Source: an uncultured Bacilli bacterium (lineage in GTDB: Bacteria; Bacillota_I; Bacilli_A; RF39; UBA660). From it: DNA of 56,837 nucleotides. This document shows, piece by piece, positions 48,120 through 56,837 of this stretch. Position numbers and translations under genes: made by a program. Under the pieces are notes generated by a model. The model worked only from the letters and a program-made list of their open reading frames with translations, had not been told where the DNA came from and did no database searches. Every line of letters starts with the position of its first letter. Position 1 is the first letter of the stretch. The stretch spans positions 1 through 56,837 of the forward strand of contig CAJTZW010000008.1 in the NCBI GenBank assembly GCA_910584305.1. Reading direction: 5' to 3'.

Positions 48120-49020
48120 ATGTATAGCGATTTATAAATTCATTTACTTTTAATTCTAATGTTGTATCTTTTAGAATACCTGTTTTTTGGAGTGCCACTT
48201 CATAGGTATCTTTGCCTAATGCAGTATTTATTGAACCAGATATATGTTGATGTTCTTCTACAAATTGTGTATATACATTATTTCTTTGACACCAACGACT
48301 GGTATTCATCCCTGTTTTTAGTTCAAACACATTTCCAACAAAATTACTATCACTACAAGTATCAATCTTCAAGTATTTAATCTGCGTTGAAATAAGGGAA
48401 TTTAATACAGCATCCTCGGCATCATATATTTTTAACCAGTAATCTTTTCCATCATAAGTAATGGATGTTTTTGTTATAGCTCCATTTTTATTTGACAATG
48501 GAATGATGATTTGGTTACTAATTCCAGTATCAGTATACGTATCTATAATTTTATTGGTATGTTGTTTTGTAATTTGAATTCCATATTCTCCTCCAATGGT
48601 TGCGGATGCAATGGGGATTTTTATGGTAAAAAAGTCTGTTCGTTGATTTAATGTAAGTTCTCCAAATTGGATTGTATCATCTAATTCTTGATAGTTAATT
48701 GCATAGTTGTTATATGAAACAATGTGGTTCAGTGGATCTACAAGTAATGTACTTGTAGAGTTATCTGTAAACACAAATTGAAGACAGGAATTTTGCCATT
48801 TATCACAGGTTGTAATTGATGCTACAGTTTTGTTCTCTACATCATCATATATTTTCTTAGTCATAATGGCTTGCTTAGTTAGTAAAATGGTCTTAAGATC
48901 ACCTGTAGTATATATTTTTTTTATAGACGTAATCATTTGGAATAATAAAAATGAAACTACAGATATTAAGCATATAGAAACTCCAAGCTCTACAATTGTA
49001 AACCCTTTTTTATTTTTCAT
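48106..49020 (-). CDS. Minor type IV pilin-like protein
   Basis: 304 residues. Prepilin site KNKKG|FTIVELGVSICLISVVSFLLFQM, with Gly-1, Phe+1 and Glu+5. A large soluble part with cysteine pairs (TTCDKWQNSCLQF; CSDSN...RWCQR) follows. Second gene of a pair with 49035-49526, probably a ComGF/PilW-like minor pilin initiating the pilus. Confidence 0.85.
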   Translation of the reverse strand: MKNKKGFTIVELGVSICLISVVSFLLFQMITSIKKIYTTGDLKTILLTKQAIMTKKIYDDVENKTVASITTCDKWQNSCLQFVFTDNSTSTLLVDPLNHIVSYNNYAINYQELDDTIQFGELTLNQRTDFFTIKIPIASATIGGEYGIQITKQHTNKIIDTYTDTGISNQIIIPLSNKNGAITKTSITYDGKDYWLKIYDAEDAVLNSLISTQIKYLKIDTCSDSNFVGNVFELKTGMNTSRWCQRNNVYTQFVEEHQHISGSINTALGKDTYEVALQKTGILKDTTLELKVNEFINRYTFKER

Positions 49021-49034
49021 AAAGTTTCACTTCC

Positions 49035-49526
49035 TTATAGCGTGATGGACATTGTAGCAAATGTCCCATCTTTATATTTTACAATTAAGTGATAATTTGT
49101 ATCTTCGTCTCCAAAGTTAATTTTCTTTGCAAAATAATATAATTCATCATCTGTTTCAAATACTATAAAAGTTGGATTGATGTTATTCTTGAATATATTG
49201 TCCTTAACAAAGTAAATTACTTCGGTATTTAAGTCGGATAACAATTTTGTACAAGTATTGCCATTAATGCTTGTACAATCAAGTGTTGTATAACCAGACT
49301 CACTGATAGTTGCTTGTAACACAGCATAACCATTTTGCTTTGCGATGTATTGATTGATGTTCTTAATTCCATACAGAGCAGGAACTGTATTGTATTTGAA
49401 ATTGTCATCATAACTTCGTTTTAGAGCACTAAACTGCAAAAATAAATATGTGAGGACCCCTAAAACAAAGGTAGATACAAGTAAAGTTTCAATTAACATA
49501 AACCCAGAATTCTTATTTTTTTTCAT
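49035..49526 (-). CDS. Minor type IV pilin-like protein
   Basis: 163 residues. Prepilin site NKNSG|FMLIETLLVSTFVLGVLTYLFLQF with Glu+5. One cysteine pair (LDCTSINGNTCTKL) in the head domain. Probably co-transcribed with the other pilin gene 14 bases downstream and divergent from pilB. Confidence 0.82.
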   Translation of the reverse strand: MKKNKNSGFMLIETLLVSTFVLGVLTYLFLQFSALKRSYDDNFKYNTVPALYGIKNINQYIAKQNGYAVLQATISESGYTTLDCTSINGNTCTKLLSDLNTEVIYFVKDNIFKNNINPTFIVFETDDELYYFAKKINFGDEDTNYHLIVKYKDGTFATMSITL

Positions 49527-49622
49527 AAACTTAACCCCTTTATGTTGTAATTATCATAAATCTATTATATAATATATCCAGGATAAATACTAGTCCTAAT
49601 TGAATAAAAAGGTGATGAAATA

Positions 49623-51173
49623 ATGTTAAGAAAGTTTGATTTTGACAAAATGCCTGTAGTGGAAATTGTCAACGATATATTAATTGATGCTAGCAAACGA
49701 GGGGCCAGTGACATTCATTTTGACCCTTTAGATGATTTTATGAAAATTCGTATTCGTATTGATGGTGCACTTGTTGATTATGCAGAAGTTCCAAATGCTG
49801 TAAAGAAAAATTTGATTACAAGAATTAAAATCATTTCTGGTATGAATATTACAGAGAGTAGGCTTCCTCAGGATGGTGCGATTAAAGCAACTATACAAGG
49901 AATTGATTTGGATTTGCGTGTTTCGGTATTACCTATTTCGCTTTCTGCTGAGCAAGCTGAAAAAATTGTTATTCGTATTTTGGATTATACGATGAGTGCA
50001 CAAGGACTAGAGGCATTAGGGTTTAATCAAAGTAATTATGAAAACGTATTGAAAATGATTTCCGCACCCAATGGAATTATTTTAGTAACAGGAGCTACGG
50101 GAAGTGGTAAATCAACGACTGTCTACTCTATTTTGCAAAGACTTAATAAAGAAGAGGTAAATATTATTACTGTTGAGGATCCAGTTGAAATGAATATTGA
50201 AGGAATTAATCAAATTCAAACCAATAGTGAAATTGGTTTAACTTTCGCAACTGCCCTACGTTCTATTTTGCGTCAAGACCCCAATATTATTATGATTGGA
50301 GAAATTCGTGATACTGAAACAGCCCAAATTGCTGTTCGTGCGTCTATTACTGGACATTTGGTTTTATCTACGATTCATACCAATAACTCTTTAAATACGA
50401 TTGAACGTTTACTGGATATGGATGTTGAACGTTACTTACTTGCTAGTGCACTTACAGGTATTATTTCTCAAAAACTAGCACGTCGTTTATGTCCTCATTG
50501 CAAAGTTAAAAGAAAAACCAATGATTATGAGAAAGAATTATTTCAAAAGGTACTACATTGCGAAGTAAATGAGATTTATACAAGTGAGGGATGCTCAGAA
50601 TGTTCTAATGGATATTCTGGACGTATTGCTATTCATGAGGTTCTTCTTGTAAATCAGGAAATTAAAGATGCTATTAGTAGCAATATGCCAAAAGAAAAAT
50701 TACGTCATTTGGTATATACATCGAATGTTATTACTCTTCTGGAAGATGGTCTTGAGAAGGTTGTAGAAGGTTATACTACATTTGAAGAACTTTTAAAAAT
50801 TATAGAACTTGATGATGTGGCTGAGGACAGAAATAAAAATAGTAATGCATATGATTTGAAAGAGGCTTTAGATTATACATCGATTGCACAGAATACGGGT
50901 TCTGATCACGATGCACGCCCTATTCCAAGAATTGTTATGGAGAAAGAGGAAAAAAAGAAACCAATCTTAGAATCAACCTCAGAATTAACTTCTAAACCAA
51001 AACCTGAACCTAGAACTACTTCATCAATCCAATCTCAAAGCTTGGAAGATACGGAAAAAGAACTGGATGACTTTTTAAAAGAACAAACATCTACAATTCC
51101 TTCTTTTCTAGAGAAAAATGATTCCAATTCTGTAGATGATGACGAAGACGATTTAATGCGTATGGAATTTTAG
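49623..51173 (+). CDS. Type IV pilus/competence assembly ATPase (PilB/ComGA type)
   Basis: 516 residues. Begins directly at the GspE core without the N-terminal MshEN domain, as ComGA does. Walker A VTGATGSGKSTTVYS, Asp box/TVEDPVE, Walker B IIMIGEIRDTETAQIA, His box TGHLVLSTIHTNNS, and a Cys4 zinc site (LCPHCK...EGCSECSNGY). After about residue 390 there is an unusual Pro/Ser/Glu-rich tail ending in acidic residues. Divergent from two minor pilins; its platform partner PilC is at 16 kb. AAGGTGATG precedes the ATG. Confidence 0.93.
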   Translation: MLRKFDFDKMPVVEIVNDILIDASKRGASDIHFDPLDDFMKIRIRIDGALVDYAEVPNAVKKNLITRIKIISGMNITESRLPQDGAIKATIQGIDLDLRVSVLPISLSAEQAEKIVIRILDYTMSAQGLEALGFNQSNYENVLKMISAPNGIILVTGATGSGKSTTVYSILQRLNKEEVNIITVEDPVEMNIEGINQIQTNSEIGLTFATALRSILRQDPNIIMIGEIRDTETAQIAVRASITGHLVLSTIHTNNSLNTIERLLDMDVERYLLASALTGIISQKLARRLCPHCKVKRKTNDYEKELFQKVLHCEVNEIYTSEGCSECSNGYSGRIAIHEVLLVNQEIKDAISSNMPKEKLRHLVYTSNVITLLEDGLEKVVEGYTTFEELLKIIELDDVAEDRNKNSNAYDLKEALDYTSIAQNTGSDHDARPIPRIVMEKEEKKKPILESTSELTSKPKPEPRTTSSIQSQSLEDTEKELDDFLKEQTSTIPSFLEKNDSNSVDDDEDDLMRMEF

Positions 51174-51196
51174 ACACAAAAAAATTGTGTCTTTTC
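51172..51196. terminator. Bidirectional terminator between pilB and holA
   Basis: agacacaa (51172-51179) pairs with ttgtgtct (51185-51192), A5 loop, then T4. Confidence 0.82.
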
Positions 51197-51197
51197 T

Positions 51198-52142
51198 TTA
51201 TATATTTAATATAAAGAATTCTAGACCCAATTCCTTTTCTATCCTTCCAGATTTTATATTAATATCTAATTCTGATAATTTTTCTAAGTAAGATAGTAGT
51301 GTTTTATCATCAAACTGTCTACCTTTAGTGAGTGCTAATTTAATTCGATATGGATGAATTCCGAGCAAGGAGGAAATATCCTTTTCAGAATAGCCCTTTT
51401 TGTATAGATTCCTTGCCTGATATATTAATCGGAATTGATTGGCTAGCATGATAATGATTTTAATTGGCTCTTCTCCCAAGTGAATCATTTCCTTATAACT
51501 TTCTAAAGCCTCATCCTTGTTTTTATTTACAATATTTTCAATTAGATTGAAAATATCCGTGTCAATGTTTTTTGAGGTTAATTGCAAAATATCATCTTCT
51601 TTGATTACAAAATCCTCATCTTTATATATTTTTATCTTATTAATTTCTTGGTATAAGGTATTTAGGTTGTCCCCTACTCTATGGATGAGTAGATCTATTT
51701 CTTTTTTTGTAATTTGATATGGTTCAAATTCTTTTTTTATAAAATCATCCATATGAGCTAATTTATTGAATTCCTTAAGCTTCTTCTGTTCTTTTAATGT
51801 CTTTACAATCTTTTTTCTTTCATCTAATTTCTCTTTGTTAATGGTAAAGATTAAAATGGTATTGGGGTTTTCATTTTCAAGGTATGTTTCTAGTACTTTG
51901 GTATTTTGTTCAGGTAGTTTCTTGTTTGTAGCCCCTGTAAAGATATATGCATTTTCGCATAGTATGAATTTATTTTCAGCGAATAAGGAAATAGTGCTTG
52001 CGTCGTCAATTACTTGCTCTATAGAGCAATCTTCTAGATCATATGTACTTATATTGATATCATCAATTTGGTTTTCCGCTTTGATTTTATTAATTTCTTT
52101 TTTTATTAAAAATTCCTCTGTTCCATACAATATATATGTCAT
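51198..52142 (-). CDS. holA: DNA polymerase III delta subunit
   Basis: Clamp-loader subunit that opens the sliding clamp. MTYILYGTEEFLIKKEINKI start, SLFAENKFILCENAYIFTG, DIFNLIENIVNKNKDEALESYKEMIHLGEEPIKIIIMLANQFRLIYQ are family blocks. 314 residues. In many Firmicutes holA sits between comEC and rpsT; here the three are scattered, which fits rearrangement around the terminus. Confidence 0.92.
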   Translation of the reverse strand: MTYILYGTEEFLIKKEINKIKAENQIDDINISTYDLEDCSIEQVIDDASTISLFAENKFILCENAYIFTGATNKKLPEQNTKVLETYLENENPNTILIFTINKEKLDERKKIVKTLKEQKKLKEFNKLAHMDDFIKKEFEPYQITKKEIDLLIHRVGDNLNTLYQEINKIKIYKDEDFVIKEDDILQLTSKNIDTDIFNLIENIVNKNKDEALESYKEMIHLGEEPIKIIIMLANQFRLIYQARNLYKKGYSEKDISSLLGIHPYRIKLALTKGRQFDDKTLLSYLEKLSELDINIKSGRIEKELGLEFFILNI

Positions 52143-52250
52143 AGTACCACCTACTTCATTATACCATTTTAAATAGTTTTTTTAAACCATAATAAAAAGT
52201 ATAATATACTAAAAAATTATACTTCTATATTTCATAACCCATTGCTATTT

Positions 52251-53189
52251 CTATAACATATTTTTTCTTTTTAGAATCAATGCTACTACAATTGAAACGA
52301 TAATCGCTATTACTGAAATCAATAGAAATGATAGTTCATTATTTGCGAGAAATCCTAAAGGAACATTCATACCCATAAAGGAAGCAATCATTGTAGGTAT
52401 AGAGAAAACAATTGTAATCCCGGCCAGAAATTTCATAATACTATTTAAATTATTAGAAATAATTGTAGCATAGGTATCTGTCATACTTGTTAGTATCTCT
52501 CTATAGATGTTTGCCATTTCAATTCCTTGTTTATTCTCGATCATAGCATCTTCTAGTAGGTCCAAATCTTCTTCAAATAATGTGAGGTTGTTCCCTTTTG
52601 ATAGTCTTTCTAATACGACATCATTTGATTTTAATGACGTAATTAAATAAACTAAACTTTTTTCGATATTGAGTAAATCAATAAGTTCTTTATTTTGTGT
52701 TGAATGATAGAGGGTTTGTTCCCGATTGTTGATCTCTTTACTTATGCTACGGAGACAACGTAAGTATTCGCTGGCAATTTTAAATAATAATTGAATTACG
52801 AATCTTGTTTTTTTATATACGAAGAAGTCACTTACTTTTCCGTGAATAAAGTCATCTAGAATGGACAAGTGAGATAGCGTTAGTGTAATGATATAGTTCT
52901 CTGTAATTAGAATTCCAAGAGGGAGGGTTCTATACTTATTTTTTGTACCAGTTTCTTTAATATATGGATAGTTTATAACAAGTAAGGTTACTTCCCCCTC
53001 TGTTTCAATTCGAGCAACTTCTTCCTTATCTAATAGCTTTTTAAATAACTTATTATCAATATTTGTATATTCACTAATTCTTTGAATTTCAGAAGTTGTT
53101 GGATTCTCTAGATGAATCCAGCTGTTTTTCTCAATTTCTTTTATCTTCTTTGTTTGATTTTCAGCATTTGTTTTATAAATCTTAATCAT
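52251..53189 (-). CDS. CorA-type magnesium transporter
   Basis: 312 residues. Large cytoplasmic N-terminal domain, long helix, and two C-terminal transmembrane helices with the GMN selectivity motif in IASFMGMNVPLGF. The lysine-rich end (LKRKNML) is typical. Family members carry Mg2+, sometimes Co2+ or Ni2+. It lies 17 bases downstream of phosphoketolase and is probably co-transcribed. Confidence 0.9.
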   Translation of the reverse strand: MIKIYKTNAENQTKKIKEIEKNSWIHLENPTTSEIQRISEYTNIDNKLFKKLLDKEEVARIETEGEVTLLVINYPYIKETGTKNKYRTLPLGILITENYIITLTLSHLSILDDFIHGKVSDFFVYKKTRFVIQLLFKIASEYLRCLRSISKEINNREQTLYHSTQNKELIDLLNIEKSLVYLITSLKSNDVVLERLSKGNNLTLFEEDLDLLEDAMIENKQGIEMANIYREILTSMTDTYATIISNNLNSIMKFLAGITIVFSIPTMIASFMGMNVPLGFLANNELSFLLISVIAIIVSIVVALILKRKNML

Positions 53190-53206
53190 GATATGCCTTC
53201 TTCTAT

Positions 53207-55588
53207 TTAGGATTCAATTTCTTTCATGGCAGTTTCCCATGACCAATTTTCTACTTCATCTAAATCTTTTCCATAGTCTCGTATATATTGGTGGTGTTCT
53301 ACGAGCGTATCTTTACATTTTTGGATTAATGCACTACTAATATTTTCTAATTGTGGTAAGTATTTTAATGCATCAATGACTAAATGATAACGATCTAGTT
53401 CATTTTGGACTCTCATATCAAATGGTGTTGTAATTGTTCCCTCTTCTTTATATCCATGTACATGTAGATTTTGATTGACACGTTTATATGTTAATTGGTG
53501 AATTAGGGAAGGATATCCATGGAATGCGAAGATGATTGGCTTATCTTTTGTGAAGATTGCATTATAATCTGCATCTGTCAATCCATGTGGATGAGCTGTA
53601 CTCGATTCTAGGCGCATTAAATCTACTACATTTACAACACGAATTTTTAGATCTTTAAAGTGCCGTCTTAAAATGGTTGTTGCTGCTAGAGTTTCTAAAG
53701 TTGGAGTATCCCCACAGCATGCCATAACGATATCTGGGTCACATCCTTGGTCATTACTAGCAAAATCCCATATACCAATTCCCTGTGTGCAGTGTTTTAC
53801 TGCTTGACTCATTGTAAGCCATTGTTTGCTAGGATGTTTACTGGCAATAATTACATTAATGTAATTTTTACTTTGGATGCAGTGGTTAAAACAAGAAATT
53901 AGGCAATTTGCATCAGGTGGTAAATACATACGTATAATATCAGACTTTTTTGTTACCATATGATTTAAGAAACCTGGATCTTGATGTGTGTAACCGTTAT
54001 GGTCCTGTTGCCATATATGTGAGCTTAATACATAGTTTAAGGATGCGATTGGGCGTCGCCAAGGGAGCTCTTTGGTAACTTTTAGCCATTTGGCATGTTG
54101 ACTTGCCATAGAGTCTACGATGCGAATAAATGCCTCATAGCTATGCATAAATCCATGCCTACCCGTAAGTAGATAACCTTCTAGCCAGCCTTCGCATGCA
54201 TGTTCTGATAGCATAGAATCCATTACTCTACCTTCTTGTGCTAGAAATTCATCATTTTCATATATTTCAGCATTCCATTGGCGATTTGTTTTTTCAAATA
54301 CTGCACTAAGTCGATTGGATAATGCTTCGTCTGGGCCAAAAATACGAAAATTATGGTTATCAACGTTATATGCGACAATATCACGAATAAATACTCCCAA
54401 TTCTTTCATATCTTGTGCTACTTCATGACCAGGAATGGTTACTTTTACGCCATATTCTCTATAATCAGGTAAGCGAAGTTCTTCTAATAATTCTCCTCCG
54501 TTTGCATGTGGGTTTGCTCCCATACGTTTATTTCCAGTAGGTGCTAATGCTTTTAATTCAGGAAGAAGTACTCCATTTTCATCAAATAATTCTTCTGGAT
54601 GATAGCTTCTCATCCATGATTCTAACAATGGAAGATTATTTTCAATATCATCACTTACTACAATAGGTACTTGATGTGCACGGAAAGTCCCTTCAATTTG
54701 AAGTGTATTTACTTCTTTTGGCCCTGTCCATCCTTTTGGCGTTTTTAATATAATCATTGGCCACATTGGACGACTATTATTATTATTTTCTCTAGCATTT
54801 TTCCAAATTCCTTGAATTTCTTCAATAATTGTATCCAGTGTTGTTGCCATTTTTTCATGCATTTCAAGAGGATTGCTCCCTTCAACTACAAATGGTTTCC
54901 ATCCACAACCTTTGAAAAAATTGATTCTTTCTTCTTCTGAAATGCGTGCAAAAACAGTTGGATTGGAGATTTTATATCCATTTAGATGTAAAACAGGAAT
55001 AACTGCTCCATCAGTTTTAGGATTTAAAAACTTATTCGAATGCCAAGAAGTAGCAAGTGGCCCAGTCTCTGCTTCGCCATCTCCAATCACACAAGTAGCG
55101 ATTAAGTTTGGATTATCTAAAACAGCTCCAAAGGCATGGGATAAACTATACCCAAGTTCTCCTCCTTCATTAATTGATCCAGGTGTTTCTGGCGCTACAT
55201 GACTTGAAATACCTCCTGGGAAACTAAATTGTTTAAAGAGTTTTTTCATTCCCTCTTCATCTTCCGTAATATTTGGATATACCTCACTATAGGTCCCTTC
55301 TAGATATGTTTGAGCAACAATTGCATTTCCACCATGCCCTGGTCCTGATAAATATATCATATCTAAGTCATATTTTTTAATAACACGATTTAAATGTGTA
55401 TAAATGAAATTCTGCCCTGGCACAGTTCCCCAGTGCCCTACAATTTTATGTTTAATGTCCTTTATTTCTAATGGACGTTTTAACAATGGATTATCTAATA
55501 AGTACAACTGCCCTACTGCTAAGTAATTTGCAGCTCTAAAATAGGCATCGATTTTTTTTATTTCTTCTTCTGTTAGTGTCTGTTTCAT
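53207..55588 (-). CDS. xfp: Phosphoketolase
   Basis: Thiamine diphosphate enzyme splitting xylulose-5-phosphate (and often fructose-6-phosphate) to acetyl phosphate plus a sugar phosphate. 793 residues, full length. YLSGPGHGGNAIVAQTYLEGTYSE, SFPGGISSHVAPETPGSINEGGELGYSLSHAFGA, CVIGDGEAETGPLATSWHSNKFLNP (ThDP site) and HDQDH-type block WQQDHNGYTHQDPG are all present. It implies heterofermentative sugar use. TAGGAGG precedes the ATG; an extended -10 TGG-TATACT lies upstream (55618-55613). Confidence 0.96.
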   Translation of the reverse strand: MKQTLTEEEIKKIDAYFRAANYLAVGQLYLLDNPLLKRPLEIKDIKHKIVGHWGTVPGQNFIYTHLNRVIKKYDLDMIYLSGPGHGGNAIVAQTYLEGTYSEVYPNITEDEEGMKKLFKQFSFPGGISSHVAPETPGSINEGGELGYSLSHAFGAVLDNPNLIATCVIGDGEAETGPLATSWHSNKFLNPKTDGAVIPVLHLNGYKISNPTVFARISEEERINFFKGCGWKPFVVEGSNPLEMHEKMATTLDTIIEEIQGIWKNARENNNNSRPMWPMIILKTPKGWTGPKEVNTLQIEGTFRAHQVPIVVSDDIENNLPLLESWMRSYHPEELFDENGVLLPELKALAPTGNKRMGANPHANGGELLEELRLPDYREYGVKVTIPGHEVAQDMKELGVFIRDIVAYNVDNHNFRIFGPDEALSNRLSAVFEKTNRQWNAEIYENDEFLAQEGRVMDSMLSEHACEGWLEGYLLTGRHGFMHSYEAFIRIVDSMASQHAKWLKVTKELPWRRPIASLNYVLSSHIWQQDHNGYTHQDPGFLNHMVTKKSDIIRMYLPPDANCLISCFNHCIQSKNYINVIIASKHPSKQWLTMSQAVKHCTQGIGIWDFASNDQGCDPDIVMACCGDTPTLETLAATTILRRHFKDLKIRVVNVVDLMRLESSTAHPHGLTDADYNAIFTKDKPIIFAFHGYPSLIHQLTYKRVNQNLHVHGYKEEGTITTPFDMRVQNELDRYHLVIDALKYLPQLENISSALIQKCKDTLVEHHQYIRDYGKDLDEVENWSWETAMKEIES

Positions 55589-55660
55589 ATATTCCTCCTA
55601 TTATCTAGTATTAGTATACCATATATTAAAATTCTTATCTAGACAAACACTCATAAAAAG

Positions 55661-55683
55661 AAAAAATCTAGAAAACTAGATTT
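55661..55683 (-). terminator. Terminator of the pilin gene
   Basis: aatctag (55665-55671) pairs with ctagatt (55676-55682), loop aaaa; T6 follows on the minus strand. It overlaps the stop codon. Confidence 0.8.
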
Positions 55684-56743
55684 AATCTAATGCTTTTTTA
55701 GATATTACAACTACTGGGCGAACTGGATATTTGTATGTTCCTGGATCTGTTCTTCCTGTTGCTCCTATAAAAGGACACATTGCATCACTATTTGCAGAAC
55801 CATCTGGAGTAACAGCTGGAGCACAAGCTCCTACTTCAGTTTCACCATGATAATATTTGCTCATTCCAAAAATTATCAATGAGTGTGATACACTTTTTGT
55901 TAAAATGAATTCCATATAAATATCAGTATCTTCTGATCCAGCATGTCGTAAAAATTTAAAAAATACATTACTATAATTTTTTTGTAAATATATTATTGTT
56001 CCTTCTGCACTATCTTGGAAAGTACCAAGTTGATCAGTAGTTTCATATACAACATAGTTACCAAAATCAGGTAATGTTATTTCTTTAACATAATTTACTT
56101 TATCTCCAAATGTTGCTTTATATGTACTATCTAAATATGCTTTTAATGTTGATGTCTCAAAGTCTGTTCCTCCATTTTCATCAAATACAAAATCTCCTAT
56201 TGATTCATCTCTTAATAATGTTACATATTCATTTATTGTACTTGATGTTTTTGTTACATGGTATCCTATTCCATCAATTGTTACTGCATCTCCTACTTGA
56301 TATGCTTCATATTCTCCTTCTTCTACTACTTCACAACTGCTTCCTGAACAAGTTATTGGATAATTATTCATTACCATTTCTATAGTATCTACTGTTCCTT
56401 CTTTGGTTACTATTACATATCCGCTTTCTGGTTTATCTCCTTTTAACTCAATTAAATCATTGATAAACACTTCTTCTGGAACTGCTATGCTTGCTACTTC
56501 ATATGATGTACTACTTAATTGATATCTTACTCCTGCTTGTAATTGTGGCTTACTTGAATCTAACATTGAACTTACCATATATTGTTCAATCGCATTAACG
56601 TACGCTAATGCACTAGATTTTGCTGCTCCTTTTCTTGCATTATCAATTGTATTTAATACCATTGGCGTTGCTACTAATGCTATGATTGCTAGAATTACAA
56701 TTACTGCCAATAATTCTATCAGTGTAAAACCTTTTTGTCTCAT
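55682..56743 (-). CDS. Type IV pilin-like protein, likely major or large pilin
   Basis: 353 residues. Canonical prepilin start MRQKG|FTLIELLAVIVILAIIALVATPM with Glu+5. AYVNAIEQYM continues the helix. The head domain contains a CSGSSC loop and ends with a segment (TDPGTYKYPVRPVVVISKKAL) resembling the closing strand of DUF6273-type domains of Firmicutes surface proteins. It is longer than most major pilins. AGAGGAGG precedes the ATG. The promoter has a G10 tract between -35 and -10, predicting phase variation. Confidence 0.88.
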   Translation of the reverse strand: MRQKGFTLIELLAVIVILAIIALVATPMVLNTIDNARKGAAKSSALAYVNAIEQYMVSSMLDSSKPQLQAGVRYQLSSTSYEVASIAVPEEVFINDLIELKGDKPESGYVIVTKEGTVDTIEMVMNNYPITCSGSSCEVVEEGEYEAYQVGDAVTIDGIGYHVTKTSSTINEYVTLLRDESIGDFVFDENGGTDFETSTLKAYLDSTYKATFGDKVNYVKEITLPDFGNYVVYETTDQLGTFQDSAEGTIIYLQKNYSNVFFKFLRHAGSEDTDIYMEFILTKSVSHSLIIFGMSKYYHGETEVGACAPAVTPDGSANSDAMCPFIGATGRTDPGTYKYPVRPVVVISKKALD

Positions 56744-56775
56744 AATTTACCTCCTCTATTTTACAATATCAGTGT

Positions 56776-56811
56776 ATCATATACCCCCCCCCCACTTGTC
56801 AATACAAGTGG
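56776..56811 (-). promoter_or_regulatory. Pilin promoter with poly-G spacer tract and palindrome over the -35
   Basis: On the minus strand TTGACA (56802-56797), spacer of 15 containing ten G (56793-56784), TATGAT (56781-56776). A perfect inverted repeat ccacttgt/acaagtgg (56792-56811, loop caat) covers the -35. Ten G gives a 15-base spacer; twelve would give the optimal 17. Confidence 0.78.
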
Positions 56812-56837
56812 CAAATTTTGTTGCAATTTCCTAAAAT

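Noticed and set aside
54873..55202. A 109-codon + strand frame
   Set aside because: Lies wholly inside phosphoketolase on the other strand; it is a mirror of conserved coding sequence.
1..56837. Reassignment of TGA to Trp (Mollicutes code), considered because of the low GC and reduced appearance
   Set aside because: TGA is used as a true stop (for example rseP, the hexomutase and rep), and Trp is encoded by TGG throughout.
1..56837. CRISPR arrays, tRNA and rRNA genes
   Set aside because: No regularly spaced repeats and no cloverleaf or rRNA-like conserved segments were found on either strand by reading.

Overview
The window is AT-rich DNA from a low-GC, Gram-positive, spore-forming bacterium, most likely an uncultured or gut-type lineage of the Bacilli (Erysipelotrichales, RF39 or ML615J-28-like; the exact taxon cannot be fixed without a search). 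Evidence for a spore former is spoIVB, spoIIM, gpr, ylbJ and a yqfQ-like gene. Evidence for Bacilli is the dnaG-rpoD-trmK block with a yqfQ-like gene beside it, and a dif site that differs from the Bacillus subtilis dif at only three of 28 positions as I recall that sequence. TGA is used as a stop, so the code is the standard bacterial one. No rRNA, tRNA or CRISPR array is visible.

Layout. 1-8.7 kb: nusB-xseA-xseB, spoIVB, uppS-cdsA-rseP, then comEA-comEC (DNA uptake). 8.7-10.5 kb: a small islet (a broken YhcG-family nuclease gene and an intact gene of unknown function) lying between the end of comEC and a decayed second copy of the comEC 3' end. 10.6-31.1 kb: housekeeping genes, mostly on the + strand (glucosaminidase, dnaG-rpoD-trmK, pilC-pilD, rarA, xerD, pgm, alkD, dps, yfmF-yfmH, a ZIP transporter, a UvrD-like helicase). 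31.1-31.7 kb: AT-rich non-coding DNA with palindromes, leading into a dif site.

31.74-39.94 kb: an apparently complete filamentous phage (inovirus-like) prophage of about 8.2 kb, bounded by two dif-type XerCD sites. It has a HUH rolling-circle Rep, a Zot-type assembly ATPase, a 57-residue major coat protein, small membrane proteins, a large adsorption-type protein with a LamG-like domain, a possible ssDNA-binding protein, and a divergent XRE repressor with three 19-bp operators. Next to attR lies a convergent pair, a 27-residue hydrophobic peptide gene and a small-RNA candidate, that looks like a type I toxin-antitoxin module. Both prophage ends carry terminators.

40-56.8 kb: NERD protein, HTH regulator, mnmA, spoIIM, gpr, rpsT, a transglutaminase-like protein, ylbL/ylbJ, two minor pilins opposite pilB, holA, corA, phosphoketolase and a pilin-like gene. 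The pilin promoter has a run of ten G (pilin strand) between its -35 and -10 elements, a classic arrangement for phase variation. Genes left of dif run mostly rightward and genes right of it more often leftward, as expected if dif marks the replication terminus.

Together pilB, pilC, the prepilin peptidase, three pilins, comEA and comEC describe a natural-transformation/type IV pilus system. Filamentous phages commonly use pili as receptors, so the phase-variable pilin promoter and the inovirus prophage may be connected; that link is inference.
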